From: Sphingomonadaceae bacterium
Lineage (GTDB): Bacteria > Pseudomonadota > Alphaproteobacteria > Sphingomonadales > Sphingomonadaceae
Assembly: GCA_016742125.1 (NCBI GenBank)
Contig: JACVCM010000056.1
Span: 1 to 20,211 of the forward strand
Reading direction: 5' to 3'
DNA: 20,211 bases
Below, in pieces: positions 1-7,517 of the stretch. Each line of letters opens with the position of its first letter. Within the stretch, counting starts at the first letter, position 1. Made by a program: the position numbers and the translations under genes. Under the pieces are notes generated by a model that saw only the letters and a program-made list of their open reading frames with translations, was not told the DNA's origin and did not search any database.

Positions 1-460
1 TGGCGGTTACCTCCGCGCCGACGGTGCCGTCGCCCCTCGTTGCGGCCTGTTTGAGAAAGCCGTGCTCATAGCGCAGCGAAAGTGACAGCCCGTCAATCTT
101 GTCCTCAGCGGTTAGCGCGACCCCGGCGCCCTCCGGCAGGTTCAAGAACCGCCGGACCCGCGCGACGAAATCGACGACATCCTGCCCGTCGAACGCATTG
201 TCGAGGCTCATCATGCGTTTGGCATGTGCGACTTTCTTCAGTCCGGACCCATCGACGGGAGCACCCACCATCCGATTGGGACTGTCGGCGCGAACGAGAT
301 GCGGAAATGCTGCTTCCAGTTCGTTGTTACGCCGAACCAGTGCATCATATTCTGCATCCGAAATCTCCGGCGCGTCTTCCGCATGATAGCGTTGGTTATG
401 GTGCGCAATGGCCCTCGCGAGCCGCATGAGTTCGTTGGCGGCTTCGGCGTCGGTCGTCAT
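1..460 (-). CDS. ligA: NAD-dependent DNA ligase LigA, N-terminal part (cut by window edge)
   Basis: This is the first 153 codons of the NAD+-dependent DNA ligase, which seals nicks in replication and repair; the rest lies beyond base 1. Domain Ia is visible at residues 10-45 (HHNQRYH...ISDAEYDAL), which in this family binds the NMN half of NAD+. The adenylation motif KIDG follows, with the lysine that would carry AMP at residue 121 (bases 98-100). RGDGTVGAEVT, matching the family's RGDGTTGEDVT, comes soon after. The ATG at 458-460 overlaps the stop codon of the small upstream ORF by four bases (ATGA) and has no clear ribosome binding site of its own, so translation is probably coupled. The ligase call is firm. 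The C-terminal OB, zinc-finger, HhH and BRCT domains cannot be checked here. Confidence 0.96.
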   Translation of the reverse strand, partial: MTTDAEAANELMRLARAIAHHNQRYHAEDAPEISDAEYDALVRRNNELEAAFPHLVRADSPNRMVGAPVDGSGLKKVAHAKRMMSLDNAFDGQDVVDFVARVRRFLNLPEGAGVALTAEDKIDGLSLSLRYEHGFLKQAATRGDGTVGAEVTA

Positions 461-624
461 AGGATTTTGTGGCCGCCGAGTTGCGAGCGGGAAAGTTGCT
501 GCCACAGGCACTTTTCTGCCTCTGCCAGCTCCCGACGCATCTTCGCGGCACGCTCAAACATAGAGCGAAGTTCAACCAACTTCGCCTCCCTTTTCGAGGA
601 GGGGCAACAAGCTCGATCCAGCAT
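457..624 (-). CDS. 55-residue ORF, truncated DUF559-like N-terminus, between recN and ligA
   Basis: A small ORF fills the recN-ligA gap exactly. Its ATG shares one base with the recN stop (TGATG) and its TGA overlaps the ligA ATG (ATGA). A strong Shine-Dalgarno, GGAGGT at 631-636, lies six bases before the ATG, so the frame is probably translated. Residues 24-53 (ERAAKMRRELAEAEK, then LW...SQLGGHK) resemble the start of DUF559 proteins, a PD-(D/E)XK-like nuclease-related family that typically begins with ARxLRxxMTxAExxLWxxLRxRxLGGxKFRRQ. Everything after GGHK is missing, including the region expected to hold the nuclease residues. A full DUF559 protein is usually over 100 residues. I read it as a degraded DUF559 gene kept as a translational link to ligA; nuclease activity is not expected. 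The family resemblance is from memory of the motif, not a search. Confidence 0.6.
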   Translation of the reverse strand: MLDRACCPSSKREAKLVELRSMFERAAKMRRELAEAEKCLWQQLSRSQLGGHKIL

Positions 625-2279
625 CAAGCTACCTCCAGCAACCGCTCGGCCTGCGCGCGTGCCTCGTCAGTCACTTCCGCGCCCGACAGCATCCTTGCTA
701 TTTCCTGACGGCGGGCTTCGGGGTCGAGCAGGGTTACGCCTGTTCGCGTCACCGTCCCCTGACTCGACTTCGCGATGAAATAATGCGCCTGTCCCTTTGC
801 AGCGACCTGCGGGCTGTGGGTCACTGCCAGTAACTGTGTTCGCTGTGCCAGCCTTGCCAAGCGCTCCCCGATTGCCGCTGCGACCGCACCGCCAACTCCT
901 CGATCGATTTCATCGAATATGATCGTCGCCGCGCCACCCTCTTCGGCCAGCGCAACCTTAAGCGCCAGAATGAAACGCGACAGTTCGCCGCCGGACGCGA
1001 TCTTTGCCAACGGTGCAAAAGGCGCGCCGGGGTTTGTCGATATCAGAAATTCGACGCGATCCATGCCCGATGCGCTCCATCGATCGTCTGGCAGGCGCTC
1101 GACGGCTGTGCGGAACTGTGCAGCATCGAGCTTCAGCGGCGCGAGTTCCAACTTTACCGCCGCATCGAGTTTTTCTGCGGCACCCAAGCGGGCATCGGAC
1201 AGGGCGGTTGCGGACTGGACATAGGCCGAATATTTGGCCGCGACCTCCGCCTCAAGCCTTGCCAGCCCCTCACCGCCCGCTTCGATCGATTCCAGCCGTG
1301 CCGTCAGGTTCTGCTGCAATGCGACAATCGCGTCAGGCGCAACATTATGCTTTCGGGCCAGCGCGCGCAGCTCGAACAGCCGGGTTTCGATTTCGTCCAG
1401 GCGGGCCGGCTCATACTCAATGGCACGCGCCGCGGCGTTCAGCTTCTCTTCGGCTTCGGTCGCCTCGATGATTGCGCGGTCCAGCGCGGTCAGCGCCTCG
1501 GACAATAATGGATGCGCATCCGCGATGCGATCCAGTTTGCGCGCGGCCAACCGGATTGGCGCTACACCGTTCTTCGGCCCGTCGAAACTTTCGAGCACAG
1601 CCTTCAGATCCTCGGCAATACGTTCGCCCTTTTGCATGTCGGAACGTGCGCCTGCGAGTTGTTCTTCCTCACCCGGTTGTGGATCGAACGCAGCCAGTTC
1701 CGCGACTGCATGTTCCAGCCATTCGCGGTCCCGCGCTGCGTTCTCCAACGCCTCTCGGGCAGTGTCCAACCGTGAGCGGGCCTCCTGCCAATCTGCGAAA
1801 TCCGCTGCGACACCCAAGCTGTCACAGCGCCCGAATGTATCGAGCAATGCGCGATGCCCGCGCGGATTGAGCAACCCGCGATCATCATGTTGCCCATGGA
1901 TTTCAACCAGAGCCGCACCGACATCGCGCAATAGTGATGCCGAGCAGGGCTGGTCATTGATAAAGGCTTTGCTGCCGCCATCGGCCTTGACCGAACGGCG
2001 GATGAGCAAAGGCTCGCCCACGTCGATGTCGATATCATTTTCACCCAGCAGCGCCGCGACGCTGGCCGGTGCATCGAAACTTGCGGTGACCTGGGCCTTG
2101 TCCGAACCGCTGCGCACCAGGCCGCTATCGGCCCGCGCGCCAAGCGCCAGCCCGAGCGCATCCAGCAAGATCGATTTGCCCGCCCCTGTCTCTCCGGTCA
2201 GCACGCCCAGGCCGGAAGAAAAATCGAGATCGAGTGCTTCGATCAGGACGACATCGCGGATAGAAAGGCCGGTCAGCAT
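624..2279 (-). CDS. recN: DNA repair protein RecN
   Basis: RecN is an SMC-like ATPase of recombinational double-strand break repair, cytoplasmic and nucleoid-associated. At 551 residues it matches the usual length of about 550. The Walker A motif GETGAGKS is at residues 29-36, followed by SILLDALGLALGARAD. The ABC signature ASGGELSRF is near residue 428 and Walker B IIFDEIDRGVGG near residue 455, with a helical, charged coiled-coil middle (about 150-370) as expected. The C-terminal H-loop region LLAVTHSPQVAAKG is present. The start ATG gives the canonical MLTGLSIRDVVLIEALDLDF. Downstream it is coupled to the small ORF and ligA, an arrangement suggesting one repair operon. The 64 bp upstream contain no recognisable alphaproteobacterial LexA box (GTTC-N7-GTTC), so SOS control is not visible here. 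Confidence 0.97.
   Translation of the reverse strand: MLTGLSIRDVVLIEALDLDFSSGLGVLTGETGAGKSILLDALGLALGARADSGLVRSGSDKAQVTASFDAPASVAALLGENDIDIDVGEPLLIRRSVKADGGSKAFINDQPCSASLLRDVGAALVEIHGQHDDRGLLNPRGHRALLDTFGRCDSLGVAADFADWQEARSRLDTAREALENAARDREWLEHAVAELAAFDPQPGEEEQLAGARSDMQKGERIAEDLKAVLESFDGPKNGVAPIRLAARKLDRIADAHPLLSEALTALDRAIIEATEAEEKLNAAARAIEYEPARLDEIETRLFELRALARKHNVAPDAIVALQQNLTARLESIEAGGEGLARLEAEVAAKYSAYVQSATALSDARLGAAEKLDAAVKLELAPLKLDAAQFRTAVERLPDDRWSASGMDRVEFLISTNPGAPFAPLAKIASGGELSRFILALKVALAEEGGAATIIFDEIDRGVGGAVAAAIGERLARLAQRTQLLAVTHSPQVAAKGQAHYFIAKSSQGTVTRTGVTLLDPEARRQEIARMLSGAEVTDEARAQAERLLEVA
631..636 (-). promoter_or_regulatory. Strong ribosome binding site inside the recN 3' end
   Basis: On the minus strand this reads GGAGGT, six bases before the ATG at 622-624. 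It lies within the last recN codons and supports real translation of the small DUF559-like ORF rather than a chance open frame. Confidence 0.7.
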
Positions 2280-2343
2280 GGCGAACGCCTAAACCATCCG
2301 CACGAGAACATAAAGCGAAAGTCGATATTCGCAACCCACCGTG

Positions 2344-3138
2344 TCAGGCTGTTGGTGCGTGCTTCTGCATCAGGTCATAAGCGCGCTTGTACCACTCGCT
2401 GCCGGGGTAGTTGGCCCCAAGCACGGCTGCCGATTTTTTGGCCTCTTCGGGCACGCCCATCGCAAGATAGCTTTCGGTCAGCCGATACAGTGCTTCCGGT
2501 GCATGGGTCGTGGTGTCATATTTCGCTACGACTTCACGAAAACGCAGCGACGATGCCAGCCACAGGGCGCGACGCTGATAGAATCGGCCAATCTCCATTT
2601 CTTTCCCCGCGAGGTGATCGCGAACAAGGTCGGCTTTCAGATTGGCGTCGGCGGCGTAGCGCGAATTGGGGTAGCGACGCTGAACCTCACCCAAGGCAGA
2701 GAGCGCCTGTTCAGAAATCTTCTGGTCGCGGGTAACGTCGCTGATTTGCTCATAATAGGACAAGGCAATCAGATAATATGCGTAAGGCGCGTCCTTGTTG
2801 CCCGGATGAATCGACAGGAAGCGACGCGATGACTGGATCGATTCGTTATATTTCTGGGCCATATAGTAGCTGAACGCACTCATCAGCTGCGCGCGGCGCG
2901 CCCATGGCGAATAGGGATGCTGGCGTTCCACCTCGTCAAACAAGGCAGCGGCCACCTGATATTGCTGCCTATCCAGCTTTTCCTTCGCCGCGGCATATAG
3001 CGTATTCACGTCCCGCGCGACGTAACGGGTGTTGCTGCCGGGCTTCGCCCCGCCACCGCCAAGGCCGAGTGCGGCACAACCTGAGAGTATCGACGTCGCG
3101 GCCAATACCGCTGCTGGCAAAAGCAATTTTCTGTTCAT
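2344..3138 (-). CDS. bamD: Outer-membrane protein assembly lipoprotein BamD
   Basis: BamD is the essential lipoprotein partner of BamA in the BAM complex, which folds beta-barrel proteins into the outer membrane. The 264-residue product starts with a lipoprotein signal peptide whose lipobox LSGC places the lipidated cysteine at residue 21. A glycine-rich linker follows, then tetratricopeptide-type helices: LYAAAKEKLDRQQYQVAAALFDEVERQHPYS style repeats, AFSYYMAQKYNESIQSSRRF, and YAYYLIALSYYEQISDVTRDQ, a segment characteristic of BamD/ComL/YfiO. The length is typical. It stands in its own unit upstream of recN, separated by 64 bp, with an AGGGA ribosome binding site upstream of the ATG. No anomalies were seen. 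Confidence 0.95.
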   Translation of the reverse strand: MNRKLLLPAAVLAATSILSGCAALGLGGGGAKPGSNTRYVARDVNTLYAAAKEKLDRQQYQVAAALFDEVERQHPYSPWARRAQLMSAFSYYMAQKYNESIQSSRRFLSIHPGNKDAPYAYYLIALSYYEQISDVTRDQKISEQALSALGEVQRRYPNSRYAADANLKADLVRDHLAGKEMEIGRFYQRRALWLASSLRFREVVAKYDTTTHAPEALYRLTESYLAMGVPEEAKKSAAVLGANYPGSEWYKRAYDLMQKHAPTA

Positions 3139-3236
3139 GGACGTTCCCTAGATAATCTTGACCGCGCCGCCAAGTGCTTTGCTGCATTTCACGCGGGATG
3201 CACCGGCTCGCCTTTATCGCAGATGAATTGGGTCTA

Positions 3237-5453
3237 TCATTCGGATTGGCCCGGACGGTTCAACTCAATCCTTCTGGAGTCACCGATGACCCGGGTCCGA
3301 TTGAGCAAGGTCCAATCGGTGTCAGGACCGCCGGAAGGCGGCGATCCGGTCGGCAAACCGCCGACGGCATATAGATAGTCGATCGCCAGATTGCCATTTC
3401 GGGGCGCATCGAACGCCAGGGCCAATGTCGCATTCGGCGTTTCGGCCCGCCAACTGATCCGCGTAGCCTGACCGGTCGGCAACCTTATCGACCTACCGTT
3501 GACGGTAACATTGCCCAAATCGGCAGATGGCCGCACCCGCATCGTCATCAGACGAGGCGCCGCAGTACTGCTCATGCTGACCGTCGTCCGGTCCCCGGTG
3601 GTTCCGACACGGATCAGTGGAGGCACCGATGGAACCGGCGCGGCCTTTACGGCCCGCCATTTGATATTGTCGAACCCTGTGGGGCTCAGCTCAGCCGACG
3701 AACCCCGGGGCAACTGTTTTTCGGTAGAACCGGTCGCCCAGTAACTCTCATCGGTTCGCAGGTCGCTATAGTGGAACAAATCTCCCGGTCTGGGATGACG
3801 CGGCGAAAAGCTGACCGAGACGGCAAACCACAGCGCGCCCAATGCGGCGACACCAACCACGCCCCCTCCAAACAGGCGGGAGCCCCGGACATCGCCGAAT
3901 GCCATGATAACGGGGGCTATAAGTGCAATCGCGAACGGGATGATGAGCGCTACCGGTGCTGGCGTTTCAGGCGCTACGGAAACGTAGGTCGCGATGACCC
4001 CAGCCAGCAACAGCGCGCCCCAGATGCCGCCGACAAGGCCGCTACCGTAGAGCAACATGGGCGATTGAACCCCGAAGCGCGCCGCCAGAAACAGAAACAA
4101 TGCGCCGATCAGCCCACCCCAATCGAAAAGCCAGGCCCCGCCCGGCAACCAGATCTGCGCCGCCAGCGCACCAAGCAGCATCAGGATCACGGCGCCGGTC
4201 CACATTGCGACGCGCGGCCTTGCCAGCAGCACGGCGCCGGAAGCCAGCGCAACGTAAATCCACAGCGCGCCGTCCATCTCGTTTATCCGCTCGCGAAAGG
4301 GGATCATGCCCGGTCCATAGGCCCAGTTGGCGGCGACATGGCTGAATGCACCGACGCCAGCCATCAGAACCAGAACGCTGAGCGTGCCCCCCACTGCCTG
4401 CCGCCAGCCCACACCCAATCGTCCCACGCGGGCCATGAGGAGCAAGATGACTCCGCTCAGCAGCAACAGCCAGCCACCCCATGCCGGGTATCGCACAACG
4501 AAAAGGCCGAAAAAGTCGAAATAGGCCGCTTCACCCGCTTGCACGGGAAGCTTGTCCGCCATTGCCAGCGCGCGTGTGGTTGCTACTGCAAAATCGCCCA
4601 GATGCCGCATGGCCGCCATGTCGATATTATCGATATTGTCGGTGGGCATATGATAGTCATAAAGCCCGTCAATATAGGCTGCATTGATGCCGGCGATACC
4701 CTTTGCGAGCGGCACGGACAGGTCGGTATCGTTCGGAAGCAGACGGTAGACATCGCCTGCCAGGCTATTGCCCGTAGGTTCGACCGCATTGTCCGCCCAC
4801 AAATCGATAAGTCCGGAATTTCCCTGAGAAGTCTGAAACATGAAGGCGCGACCCTTCGATCCCCTCGCCTCGACATTGACCACAGCCCCAATCTTCGCCG
4901 CCAGTCGGTGCCTGCTGAAAAATTCCTGCGCGCCGACCAGACCGAGTTCCTCCGCATCGGTGACGAGGAAAACAACATCACGCCCCGGTTTCGGGCCAGC
5001 GGCCAGCACCCGCGCCGTCTCCAGCACCGCAGCCACACCGGCCGCGTCGTCAGAGGCACCATTCGCCCAAGGTGCGCTGTCGACATGCGCCATGATCGCT
5101 ACTGCCTTGTCCGCGCGGTTCCGTCCGGGGAGGACAGCGATGATATTCTCATAGGGACTGACGCTGACCGACCCTTTTCGCCGCGCATCGAAATTCGCCT
5201 GTCGTACCCCGATGCCAGCCTGTCGTTCGACCTCAAGCCCCAGCGACGCAAAACGCCCCGCAAGCCAGTCGCGCGCTTTCGCGTTACCTGGCGAGCCGAC
5301 CGGCCGCGGCTCACGCGTGATTGCGTCGAGCACCCTGTTCGCCTCGACAGGCGAATAGCCCGTCCCGCCATCGCCCACGGGCGGCATCCGCGACCAGAGC
5401 GCGAGCGCAATAGCCACCACCACGACGACCGGCAAAAGCAAGAAATTGCGCAT
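3237..5453 (-). CDS. M28-family zinc metallopeptidase with multi-pass membrane C-terminal half
   Basis: The 738-residue protein begins with a signal-anchor (residues 4-20), then an M28 peptidase domain. Candidate zinc ligands are H123 and D125 (AHVDS), D135 (GASDDAAG), E168-E169 (TDAEELG), E195 (NVEARG, in the usual Asp/Glu position) and H268 (YDYHMPTDN). From about residue 310 to 560 there are some seven or eight hydrophobic segments, then a soluble tail of about 170 residues rich in beta-strand character. This layout recalls the M28 peptidases related to eukaryotic ER metallopeptidase 1/Fxna: an aminopeptidase-like domain outside the cytoplasm attached to a membrane bundle. A GGGAGGA ribosome binding site precedes the ATG, supporting this start. 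The substrate is unknown. It lies between bamD and the alpha/beta hydrolase, all on one strand, but gaps of about 100 bp on each side suggest its own transcript. Confidence 0.88.
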   Translation of the reverse strand: MRNFLLLPVVVVVAIALALWSRMPPVGDGGTGYSPVEANRVLDAITREPRPVGSPGNAKARDWLAGRFASLGLEVERQAGIGVRQANFDARRKGSVSVSPYENIIAVLPGRNRADKAVAIMAHVDSAPWANGASDDAAGVAAVLETARVLAAGPKPGRDVVFLVTDAEELGLVGAQEFFSRHRLAAKIGAVVNVEARGSKGRAFMFQTSQGNSGLIDLWADNAVEPTGNSLAGDVYRLLPNDTDLSVPLAKGIAGINAAYIDGLYDYHMPTDNIDNIDMAAMRHLGDFAVATTRALAMADKLPVQAGEAAYFDFFGLFVVRYPAWGGWLLLLSGVILLLMARVGRLGVGWRQAVGGTLSVLVLMAGVGAFSHVAANWAYGPGMIPFRERINEMDGALWIYVALASGAVLLARPRVAMWTGAVILMLLGALAAQIWLPGGAWLFDWGGLIGALFLFLAARFGVQSPMLLYGSGLVGGIWGALLLAGVIATYVSVAPETPAPVALIIPFAIALIAPVIMAFGDVRGSRLFGGGVVGVAALGALWFAVSVSFSPRHPRPGDLFHYSDLRTDESYWATGSTEKQLPRGSSAELSPTGFDNIKWRAVKAAPVPSVPPLIRVGTTGDRTTVSMSSTAAPRLMTMRVRPSADLGNVTVNGRSIRLPTGQATRISWRAETPNATLALAFDAPRNGNLAIDYLYAVGGLPTGSPPSGGPDTDWTLLNRTRVIGDSRRIELNRPGQSE

Positions 5454-5552
5454 CGATGATTCCTCCCGTGCACATTGCTATGGACGGGATAGCGGGAAAA
5501 CCAGTCCTAAATGCGGAGCTATCCTACCTTTATTGCGCCTAGGGTGCGAACG

Positions 5553-6536
5553 TCACTTCAGCCCACTTAACCAGGCCACAGACCGATCCAGTGCCTGCTG
5601 GCCGGCCGCTGTATCGATATCGAACTGATACTCGTGGCTTAAAGAAGGTTGATACTCCTTGGGGAAAAACAGGCTGTCGACCTTTACGCCCTGCTCGCGC
5701 AATTTCTGGTCCATCAAAATCGTCTGCGGCGCTAGCGGGTCTGCATTTCCGACGCTGATAAAAGTCGGCGGGAATTGCGGCGTTAAATAGTTCGCCACAG
5801 AAAATGTTTCAAAGCCCTTCGCATCGCGCCAGTTCCGATGGCCGCTATAAGACCAAGTAACTGTGCGCATGAACCAGCCGAGCACGCCGCCGCTTTCGGC
5901 GTTCATAGAACTGACATCGTAAACCCCACAATGAAGGAGCGCGCCCTTGAGCTTCTCTGCCGCAATAGGAACGGCAATACCCGTTTTTGCCGCGTAGGAG
6001 GGCGAAGTTATTACATTGGCGAGCTGCGCGGCGATTTGCGACCCTGCGGAATCCCCGGCCAGGACATAACCACCTCCGACGATTCCGAGGCTCGCCGCGT
6101 TGCCCTCAAGATAGGCAAGAGCATTGGCAAGCTGACGTGTCGGCGTGGGGTAAATCGCTTGAGGCGCGACGGTATAGTCGACGTTGACGACAACAAAGCC
6201 ACGGCCTGCCAAAATCTTGAGATAGTTGGCGATGTCGCTGCGACGGCCCGATACAAAACCGCCGCCATGTATCCACACCACGACCGGAGCCCCAGCTATG
6301 GGCGCTTCAGGCGAATAGATGTCAAGCAGAGCATCGGCATCATTCGCGTCGTAACGAACTGCTGACCGGATATTGATGTTGTCCGGCAAATGCTTCTCAA
6401 GCTTCTCGGACGCAGCCGCCGCGCCGCTGTCGAATACCGCACGGATGGCCCACACACTCGGCCAAGGCGTGACAAAATGCGCAACAAAGGCGAACAGCCC
6501 CAACACAAGGGCAAACCAGGCCAGAAATTTGCGCAT
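5553..6536 (-). CDS. Alpha/beta hydrolase, hormone-sensitive-lipase (family IV) type
   Basis: This 327-residue protein has an N-terminal hydrophobic segment (residues 4-22) and an alpha/beta-hydrolase fold. The oxyanion-hole motif HGGG is at residues 90-93, the nucleophile elbow GDSAG at 161-165 (Ser163), and the probable acid and base are Asp266 (NADPL) and His301 (SHEYQF). This set is typical of HSL-type esterases/lipases, also called alpha/beta hydrolase fold-3; the natural substrate is unknown. The ATG at 6534-6536 was chosen because AAGGAG lies about seven bases upstream. An in-frame ATG at 6612-6614 would start inside the MITE-like element and has no such site. The element ends 19 bp from this start, so the native promoter or upstream operon link was probably displaced. 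Confidence 0.9.
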   Translation of the reverse strand: MRKFLAWFALVLGLFAFVAHFVTPWPSVWAIRAVFDSGAAAASEKLEKHLPDNINIRSAVRYDANDADALLDIYSPEAPIAGAPVVVWIHGGGFVSGRRSDIANYLKILAGRGFVVVNVDYTVAPQAIYPTPTRQLANALAYLEGNAASLGIVGGGYVLAGDSAGSQIAAQLANVITSPSYAAKTGIAVPIAAEKLKGALLHCGVYDVSSMNAESGGVLGWFMRTVTWSYSGHRNWRDAKGFETFSVANYLTPQFPPTFISVGNADPLAPQTILMDQKLREQGVKVDSLFFPKEYQPSLSHEYQFDIDTAAGQQALDRSVAWLSGLK

Positions 6537-6552
6537 CGTCTGCTCCTTGTTC

Positions 6553-6586
6553 TTAGGCCGTGAACTCATAAATATTATCGCCGAGG
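6553..6586 (+). repeat. Left terminal inverted repeat of the MITE-like element
   Basis: These 34 bases match the reverse complement of 6789-6822 at 32 positions; the two differences are T/C and C/T transitions near the inner end. The first three bases (TTA) include the TA flank. Confidence 0.85.
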
Positions 6587-6819
6587 CGCCAAAATGGCGA
6601 AGATATCGGAGCAAAATGCGCGCAGTCAGGCAGTTATGCTGCCTTCACGTGCATTTTGTTTCGAGATCGAAGCCATTTTGACGTCATTCGGATTTGACCC
6701 ATTTTGCCCATCGCTGCGTTGGCAAGCTTGGACTTAGAACCACTATGCCCAGCGCTTACCGCCTTGCGCTGAGCAAAATGGCATCAAACCTCAGCGATGA
6801 TATTTATGAGTTCACGGCC
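6556..6819. mobile_element. 264-bp MITE-like element with long terminal inverted repeats and TA target duplication
   Basis: The element fills nearly all of the stretch between the hydrolase start and the META gene. Its ends begin GGCCGTGAACTCATAAA and mirror each other over about 31 bases inside the element, 34 bases (32 matching) when TTA/TAA flanks are included. TA lies on both sides (6554-6555 and 6820-6821), as expected for a TA target duplication, typical of IS630/Tc1-mariner and some IS5-group elements. No transposase ORF fits inside. The interior has nested palindromes and six copies of CAAAATG (three per orientation). I interpret it as a non-autonomous miniature element mobilised by a related insertion sequence elsewhere. 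The family could not be named without a database. Confidence 0.8.
6612..6658. other. Nested hairpin in the interior of the MITE-like element
   Basis: An outer pair, CAAAATGCGCG at 6612-6622 with CGTGCATTTTG at 6648-6658 (10 of 11 matching), encloses an inner perfect stem AGGCAG/CTGCCT at 6628-6633 and 6639-6644 with loop TTATG. A separate longer-range pair joins 6672-6680 with 6774-6782 (GCCATTTTG/CAAAATGGC). Such structure is common in MITEs and could act in RNA read through the element. Confidence 0.6.
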
Positions 6820-6822
6820 TAA
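6789..6822 (-). repeat. Right terminal inverted repeat of the MITE-like element
   Basis: This is the mirror copy of 6553-6586. Read on the minus strand, it starts TTAGGCCGTGAACTCAT. It overlaps the last bases of the META gene: the TAG stop at 6819-6821 is formed by the TA flank plus the first G of the element. Confidence 0.85.
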
Positions 6823-7517
6823 TCCTGCCGCTCCCACAAATAGATGCCGGCGTCGGCTTCCAAGGCCAGACCTAAGCGGTTGCCATCGAAGGTATAGCTG
6901 CGCACGCGTACCAAATCGCGTGCGATCTGCGTATCCAACGCACCAGGCTGGCACATCGCCCTTGTCATTGGCCCACCGCTGAGCGCAAGCGAACCACCGC
7001 GCGATGTCGCATTCGTGGCTTCCCATGTCGCCCGGGCACGATTGCAATCAAGTTGCAAGGCCACATTGCCGTCGGCCATGAACTCCATATTATAGCGTTC
7101 GACCGACGGTGGGATCTTGGTGCCAATCGCATCGTCCGACGATTGAAAATACACAAGCCGCCACTTGCTTCCGGCCAAACTCGGAACAGGCGGCTGTATC
7201 TGCGGTTGCTGCATCGCCCACTTCTCCTCGCGACAGGACCGTGTTGCCCCGTCAGGCTTCGTCCAAGTAAACTCATAACCTTTGCCACGGATTTCATGGC
7301 CTGCCCCGGTGTAGCGGAATCCGGAACCCGTCGGCTGTTGGTCCAGAGTTGCGGTGCTGCCTGCAAAGCTCAGCATGGCTTTCTCATCGGCAAAAACAAT
7401 GCCCACTGAATCGCTACGGTCGCAAATGAAGTTTTGCGCAGTCGACGCTGGCTCACCATCGCTGACGCATGCTGCAAGTGCGAGGGGTGCCACTGCTGCC
7501 AATAATATCGGTCTCAT
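6819..7517 (-). CDS. Lipoprotein with MliC-like and META domains
   Basis: The 232-residue product has a lipoprotein signal with lipobox LAAC (Cys17). Residues 28-96 (FICDRSDSVGIVF...FRYTGAGHEIRGKGYEF...SCRE) look like the MliC/PliC fold, membrane-bound inhibitors of C-type lysozyme, with the paired cysteines. Residues 112-232 (LAGSKWRLVYF...GNVALQLDCNRARATWE...YLWER) match the META domain found in HslJ and in other proteins that pair META with MliC. A role in protecting the envelope from lysozyme or other stress is inferred. The ATG overlaps the stop codon of the crystallin-like gene (ATGA), so translation is probably coupled. The stop codon TAG is completed by the MITE-like element, so the native C-terminus may have differed by a few residues; the META domain itself appears complete. 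Confidence 0.85.
   Translation of the reverse strand: MRPILLAAVAPLALAACVSDGEPASTAQNFICDRSDSVGIVFADEKAMLSFAGSTATLDQQPTGSGFRYTGAGHEIRGKGYEFTWTKPDGATRSCREEKWAMQQPQIQPPVPSLAGSKWRLVYFQSSDDAIGTKIPPSVERYNMEFMADGNVALQLDCNRARATWEATNATSRGGSLALSGGPMTRAMCQPGALDTQIARDLVRVRSYTFDGNRLGLALEADAGIYLWERQD

Noticed and set aside
2280..2343. Possible LexA/SOS box upstream of recN
   Set aside because: Single GTTC/GAAC half-sites are present, but no pair at the N7 spacing used in alphaproteobacteria was found.
3771..5459. A 562-codon open frame on the plus strand
   Set aside because: It lies antisense to the M28 peptidase gene, shows low-complexity composition (many Gln, Arg, His, Pro) typical of GC-rich shadow frames, and has no recognisable domain.
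6537..6614. Longer N-terminus of the alpha/beta hydrolase from ATG at 6614
   Set aside because: These codons come from the MITE-like element; AAGGAG is well placed before the ATG at 6536 and the signal-anchor starts there.
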